A DNA stretch of 44,336 nt from Eubacteriaceae bacterium (GTDB lineage: Bacteria; Bacillota; Clostridia; Eubacteriales; Anaerofustaceae): contig WRIY01000021.1 in assembly GCA_009782515.1 (NCBI GenBank), positions 1 through 44,336 on the forward strand. The letters are read 5' to 3'. This document shows, one piece after another, positions 40,795-44,336 of the stretch (position 1 is its first letter; each line of letters opens with the position of its first letter). The notes under the pieces were generated by a model. It saw only the letters and a list, made by a program, of their open reading frames with translations, did no database searches and was not told the DNA's origin. Made by a program: the position numbers and the translations under genes.

Positions 40795-41442
40795 ATGCCT
40801 AGTGAAAACAGAATAGACAATTATGAGCTTGGCCACGTTCGCGCCAAAGAGATGTTTTTGGCCCAGAGCGCCCAAGTTATGGCGGATCGCTGCCAGATGG
40901 AATACGACAAGAGCAAAGGCATAATCCTTGCCCCTTACCTTGGCACAGACTATATTGTCGACTGCAAAACAGCAATAGTCACCGATGCAGCCAGCGGCGA
41001 GCCTGCAGAGCGCAGAGAGTCAATAGACATCCTGCACCACCTGAGCTTCAGCCAGGACGGGGTTAAGGTTATCGGGGAGCTCAAACCCTTTTATGCCCTA
41101 AAAGGCGTAGGGCACTTTTACCCTGCTTTTCAGCAGTCAGTTATGCCTCGGCTTACAGGGGCCTTTGCCGGAAAGATGGGCAGCTTTATAGCCGCAGCGG
41201 AAAAGCTTGGCGGTATGGTTACCGGGCATGGGGATGCTGCAGCAACCCTTAATTTATTCCCGATTGTGCCAATCGAATACATCATGTGGGATGCAGATGA
41301 TGAGTTTCCCTGCACTGCAAACATTCTGTTTGATGTTTCAATAACCTCTGCCACTCACCCTGAAGACGTGCCCGGGCTTGGGGCTTATGGCGCTTTCAAG
41401 CTCATACAGGCGGCCTTTGGCGGCGATATTATGCAGTTCTAG
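40795..41442 (+). CDS. DUF3786 family protein
   Basis: 215 residues. The DUF3786 pattern is complete: NYELGHVRAKEMFLAQ at the start, GVGHFYPAFQQSV, EKLGGMVTGHGDAAATL, and the end motif WDADDEFPCTANILFDVSIT with HPEDVPGLG. The family is found in anaerobes, often close to corrinoid, carbon-monoxide dehydrogenase or iron-sulfur genes, but its biochemical role is not established. It follows the SDR by 44 bases and precedes a [4Fe-4S] protein gene by 21 bases, which supports a joint redox function. Confidence 0.82.
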   Translation: MPSENRIDNYELGHVRAKEMFLAQSAQVMADRCQMEYDKSKGIILAPYLGTDYIVDCKTAIVTDAASGEPAERRESIDILHHLSFSQDGVKVIGELKPFYALKGVGHFYPAFQQSVMPRLTGAFAGKMGSFIAAAEKLGGMVTGHGDAAATLNLFPIVPIEYIMWDADDEFPCTANILFDVSITSATHPEDVPGLGAYGAFKLIQAAFGGDIMQF

Positions 41443-41463
41443 GCATTAGTATGGAGAAAATTT

Positions 41464-42159
41464 ATGAATGATCTGACAGAGCGCCTATATACATTGCTCA
41501 AAAGCGAAGGCGCAGCTATTGCCCAAGCCGGCAGCCTGTTGGAAGTGGCGCCTGAGGAGAGGCGGGGCATGCCTGTCGGGGTTAGCATTGCATGCGCATT
41601 CGAGCCACATGTCATTAGAGGCATTCAAGATGGCCCGACTTTAGAGTACTTTGCCCACTACCAGAAGCTTAACGACATGCTTGACAGCCTTGCTGAGCAA
41701 GGCGCTGAGTTTTTGAAAAGCGAAGGCTACTCTGCAATAGCTATGACGAGGGCTGAAACTGCTGCGGTGAGCGCAGCGCTGACAACGCCGCTGCCGCATA
41801 AAACAGTGGCAACAAGAGCAGGCGTTGGCTTTATCGGCAAGTGCGCTTTGCTGATAACAAGGCAGTACGGATCCGCTATTCGGCTCATATCAATACTCAC
41901 AAACGCCCCTGTTGATTTAAGCGAGCCGATTAATAAATCCTATTGCGGCAAATGCATGGACTGCGCCAGCGTTTGCCCGGGCAGCGCCCCAACCGGGCAA
42001 AACTGGGCTTTGGGAAAAGAGCGATCCAGCTTTTTTAATGCAGGCGCATGCCAGAAGGCTGCATCTGCACAGGCAGCAGCCATTGGCGTTAACTATACTC
42101 TGTGCGGCAAATGCATAGCAGCTTGCATGTATACAAGAAAATACCTGAAATACAGCTAA
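41464..42159 (+). CDS. Double [4Fe-4S] cluster protein related to epoxyqueuosine reductase
   Basis: 231 residues; ATGGAGA lies eight bases before the ATG. The C-terminal half has two cysteine sets: CGKCMDCASVCPGSAP (about 162-177) and, after a spacer with one more Cys, CGKCIAACMYTRK. The N-terminal domain with TTPLPHKTVATRAGVGFIGKCALLI resembles the QueG-like ferredoxin family, but the protein is shorter than QueG (~380 residues) and lacks its C-terminal repeats. Such proteins occur next to corrinoid-dependent enzymes as electron donors. It is probably co-transcribed with the DUF3786 gene. Confidence 0.87.
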   Translation: MNDLTERLYTLLKSEGAAIAQAGSLLEVAPEERRGMPVGVSIACAFEPHVIRGIQDGPTLEYFAHYQKLNDMLDSLAEQGAEFLKSEGYSAIAMTRAETAAVSAALTTPLPHKTVATRAGVGFIGKCALLITRQYGSAIRLISILTNAPVDLSEPINKSYCGKCMDCASVCPGSAPTGQNWALGKERSSFFNAGACQKAASAQAAAIGVNYTLCGKCIAACMYTRKYLKYS

Positions 42160-42170
42160 TAAATAGCCAC

Positions 42171-42200
42171 AGCGTGCCTTAACAGGCACGCTTATTGTAT
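42171..42200 (+). terminator. Terminator after the iron-sulfur gene
   Basis: AGCGTGCC (42171-42178), loop TTAACA, GGCACGCT (42185-42192), then TATTGTATTT. Confidence 0.75.
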
Positions 42201-42257
42201 TTATAACATCATCATATATATTCTTTTTTTTCTATATAGTTTCTGTGCCACTGTTTG

Positions 42258-42272
42258 GTAACCGTTTTGTAA
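42258..42272 (+). promoter_or_regulatory. Shared box GTAACCG-N4-GTAA upstream of a surface-protein gene
   Basis: GTAACCGTTTTGTAA begins 74 bases before the ATG of the gene at 42332. A box with the same eleven fixed bases begins 76 bases before the next secreted-protein gene (43916-43930). Position and sequence suggest a common regulator. Confidence 0.4.
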
Positions 42273-42331
42273 TGATTTTTTTATAAAATAACCTAACCTT
42301 AATAATTTGAGGTTCAAAGGAAGGTGTAATT

Positions 42332-43726
42332 ATGAAAAAATCACAAAGAGCTGCATTATTTGTGATTATTGCAGCTCTTTTCATTGTATTGCTTCCAAAC
42401 AGCGCAGCGCTTGCAGCTGAGGGAGATGGAATCGAGCTGGCAATCGATTGGGCCAGGACCCCAGAGAACGCAAGCAGCGTCATGAATGACCTCAGGGGCG
42501 TGCGCTACCTGAGCTGGAGCTCAATAAGCCAGATTAAGTCAAACTCTATAAGCAATGTCTGGGATGCACAGGGGCCAAAGCACAACTTCACCGGCTATTT
42601 GGCAGACAGCGAGCAAAAGCAAAACGCTGCTACATGGGCCAACTTCAACAGCGACGGGGAGTATTCGATACGCCGCTTCACAGGCACATTTGCGCTTCCT
42701 GACGGGTATAGCTCAAAAGACTACTTCTCACTCAAGTCAGTTAACGACTATTCATCTTTAAACTTAGGCGACATCATTGCAGTTAACGACAACATGTATG
42801 TCTTTTTGTATCCCAAAGGCACTGAAGTCAACAACAGCAACTATATGAATTACCTTGCATTTTGGACAGGAACCGATAACCAGGTCTCTGTAACAAGCTT
42901 TAACGGAGTTTTAGGGACTAAAGCGATGCAGATGCCGAACTTGCCGGCAAGCCACCCTCTCAAGCACGTAGACGGATGGCACTGCCCTGCTGCAGCAGAC
43001 AATATCGGCCAGACAATGGCCTTTGCTGATCCAAACGGCAATGCAAGGGAGTGGATTGTCGATATCTTTGCAGAAGACTATTGCGAAGGCGGCGGCATGG
43101 ATCGCATGGCCCTAAAGATTGTGCCGAATGACGCATACCTGATCATTAACTACCATTTGGGCCAAGTTGGCAGCACTCCATACCAGGTGTATGTTGACAA
43201 GTATGCCAAAGTCGGCGATGTGGCAGCCCTGAGCCCGGGCAGCCTGGCAGGCCAGCTGGACTGGAACAGGCCAAATGGCTATCTGGCCGGAGTTCAGGCA
43301 GAGCAGCCATATGAAATAGCTGCCGGCATGAATGCTGTAAACGTCGTCTTTGCCCAAGAGCAATATGGCAGCTATACAGTCCAATACATAGACAGGCAAT
43401 CCGGCGCAGAGCTTTTCCCTGCAAAGCTGGCTGCCAATGCCGTTGCCGGAGTCTATACAGAATGCCCTGAAGATATCGAAGGATTCGTTTGCCCAAGCGC
43501 AATGGAGCAGATTCAGATAAGCCAGGGTGAGGACAAGCTGCTAGTTTTCCTATACGATCCGATCGATTCTGACGGCGATTATCTTGGCGGCGGGGCCGGC
43601 TCGCCGGATACTGGCGACCCTACAAGAATCGCTTTATATGCGATCGCGCTTCTGGCAAGCTCGCATATAGCTAGAAAGACGCTTTTAAAAAGCGCCGGGC
43701 GCCAGAAAGCTAAAGCGCCAAAATAA
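42332..43726 (+). CDS. Surface protein with MucBP-like domain and SPDTG sorting-like signal
   Basis: 464 residues. AAGGAAGG precedes the ATG by about seven bases. A signal peptide covers 1-29 (LFVIIAALFIVLLPNSAALAAE). The large N-terminal region (30-345) is a mixed α/β ectodomain with many Asn/Ser/Tyr residues that I cannot assign. A MucBP-like module follows (about 350-410: GSYTVQYIDRQSGAELFP…LVFLYD). Then come a short Gly-rich linker and SPDTGD at about 424, a modest hydrophobic span (RIALYAIALLASSHI) and a basic tail of 15 residues. The signal resembles LPXTG but with Ser for Leu, so it may need a dedicated sortase. It is expected at the cell wall, possibly as an adhesin. Confidence 0.82.
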   Translation: MKKSQRAALFVIIAALFIVLLPNSAALAAEGDGIELAIDWARTPENASSVMNDLRGVRYLSWSSISQIKSNSISNVWDAQGPKHNFTGYLADSEQKQNAATWANFNSDGEYSIRRFTGTFALPDGYSSKDYFSLKSVNDYSSLNLGDIIAVNDNMYVFLYPKGTEVNNSNYMNYLAFWTGTDNQVSVTSFNGVLGTKAMQMPNLPASHPLKHVDGWHCPAAADNIGQTMAFADPNGNAREWIVDIFAEDYCEGGGMDRMALKIVPNDAYLIINYHLGQVGSTPYQVYVDKYAKVGDVAALSPGSLAGQLDWNRPNGYLAGVQAEQPYEIAAGMNAVNVVFAQEQYGSYTVQYIDRQSGAELFPAKLAANAVAGVYTECPEDIEGFVCPSAMEQIQISQGEDKLLVFLYDPIDSDGDYLGGGAGSPDTGDPTRIALYAIALLASSHIARKTLLKSAGRQKAKAPK

Positions 43727-43915
43727 TCAGGCAAATAGATTAGAGCACAGTAGGCAATCTTCAGTGGTTGTCTAATTGTTTTTACAAGAAAAGGGGAAAT
43801 AAATTCACTCGGGCCGTTATAGCACATGAAAATTTGCTGATAAAAGCGAAGCTTTTCGGAGTATGAAATTGTTACAATGTAATTATTTTAAAAATATTCA
43901 GATAATCTCCCAAAT

Positions 43916-43930
43916 GTAACCGAAAAGTAA
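43916..43930 (+). promoter_or_regulatory. Second copy of box GTAACCG-N4-GTAA
   Basis: GTAACCGAAAAGTAA begins 76 bases before the ATG at 43992. See the copy at 42258-42272. The rest of 43727-43991 contains a small AAAAGC/GCTTTT hairpin at 43843-43857 and no gene. Confidence 0.4.
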
Positions 43931-43991
43931 GATGCAAACATTAAAGTAATGTTAAGAAAAAACTAATAACTACAACGGAGTATGAAGGATT

Positions 43992-44336
43992 ATGAAGATA
44001 CCAAGGAAATTAGCTTTTATAGCTGCTGTACTATTTGCTTTTGTTATAGTCTACGGCGCTCTTGGCGAAACAGTAGTTCAAGCGTGTGGGCATACAGGGT
44101 TATTCCACACAGCAGATTGCGGAGGCGGATATAGCGGTGGGGGATCAGGCGGATCAGGTGGCGGCAACAACTACGGTGGCGGCGGCTCAGGCGGGTCAGG
44201 CGGAGGTTCTGGCGGTTCCGGAGGCTCGGGCGGATCAGGCGGAGGCTCAGGTGGTTCCGGTGGCTCGGGCGGTTCTGGCGGCTCTGGGGGATCAGGCGGC
44301 GGTTCTGGCTCAGGCGGTTCCGGTGGCGGATCAGGC
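43992..44336 (+). CDS. Secreted Gly/Ser-repeat protein (partial at right edge)
   Basis: 115 residues are visible and the frame is still open at the edge. The ATG at 43992 follows GGAG and AAGGA; an ATG at 43982 opens a different, soon closed frame. A signal peptide or anchor (about 4-23, LAFIAAVLFAFVIVYGALG) leads into ETVVQACGHTGLFHTADC, with two cysteines ten residues apart, and then an almost pure Gly/Ser sequence made of GGSGGS/GGGS units with one NNYGGG. The repeats use varied Gly and Ser codons, so they are not a recent DNA-level expansion. The role is unknown; a flexible spacer or surface polymer is plausible. Confidence 0.75.
   Translation, partial: MKIPRKLAFIAAVLFAFVIVYGALGETVVQACGHTGLFHTADCGGGYSGGGSGGSGGGNNYGGGGSGGSGGGSGGSGGSGGSGGGSGGSGGSGGSGGSGGSGGGSGSGGSGGGSG

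Overview
The window reads as the chromosome of an anaerobic Gram-positive bacterium, most likely in or near the Clostridia (Bacillota). The evidence is a split (two-subunit) transketolase, a MinD–MinE pair, pyruvate carboxylase, a PdaC-like polysaccharide deacetylase, a MurT/GatD-type gene pair, sortase-type surface proteins, a BofC-like domain, a Dam-family methylase of DpnM type, frequent TTG starts, and UroD-family/DUF3786/iron-sulfur genes typical of anaerobes. A Coriobacteriia-like actinobacterium cannot be excluded from sequence alone. No rRNA, tRNA, transposase or prophage was found.

Layout. 1-3.4 kb: end of glmU, prs, both transketolase subunits and a small resolvase-like protein without catalytic residues. 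3.6-9.7 kb: a sortase-type surface protein behind a 10-codon leader ORF, a RepL-like winged-helix protein, a metallo-β-lactamase-fold enzyme, a membrane deacetylase, a membrane protein with an acidic tail, a GIY-YIG protein and a lipoprotein. 9.8 kb: a cas-less two-repeat type I-E-like CRISPR remnant. 9.9-15 kb: pyc (minus) and argG (plus), divergent, with a perfect arginine-repressor box inside the argG promoter. 15-18.4 kb (minus): a divergent MurT-like/GatD-like pair next to minD-minE. 18.6-19.9 kb: unknown small proteins and a possible structured RNA. 20-24.5 kb: ispF-cysS-dnaX-ybaB-recR. 24.5-27.2 kb (minus): V4R protein, BofC-like protein, trpS. 27.3-30.6 kb: rpmG-secE-nusG-rplK-rplA, then an L10 leader and rplJ-rplL; rpoB does not follow. 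30.9-33.8 kb: hydrolase and acyl-CoA synthetase. 34.2-36.6 kb: two tandem UroD/MtaA-family proteins. 36.7-38.8 kb (minus): Dam methylase and mltG. 39-42.2 kb: YhfC-type membrane protease, short-chain dehydrogenase, DUF3786 protein and a double [4Fe-4S] protein. 42.3 kb to the end: a large surface protein and the start of a Gly/Ser-repeat secreted protein.

Most of the window is housekeeping. The best candidate for something undescribed is the MurT/GatD-like pair at 15.0-17.2 kb. The GatD-like subunit has lost both catalytic residues of the glutaminase (Cys to Gly, His to Leu), and the MurT-like subunit has lost the conserved signatures of its C-terminal domain while keeping its ATP-binding loop and zinc ribbon. 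Both partners have drifted together, which suggests a repurposed complex and not decay. Other points worth a second look are the translationally coupled leader ORF, the CRISPR remnant, the catalytically empty resolvase-like protein, the UroD pair lacking the usual C-terminal Cys, a sequence box shared by two neighbouring surface-protein genes, and two convergent gene pairs that share a CTAG double stop.
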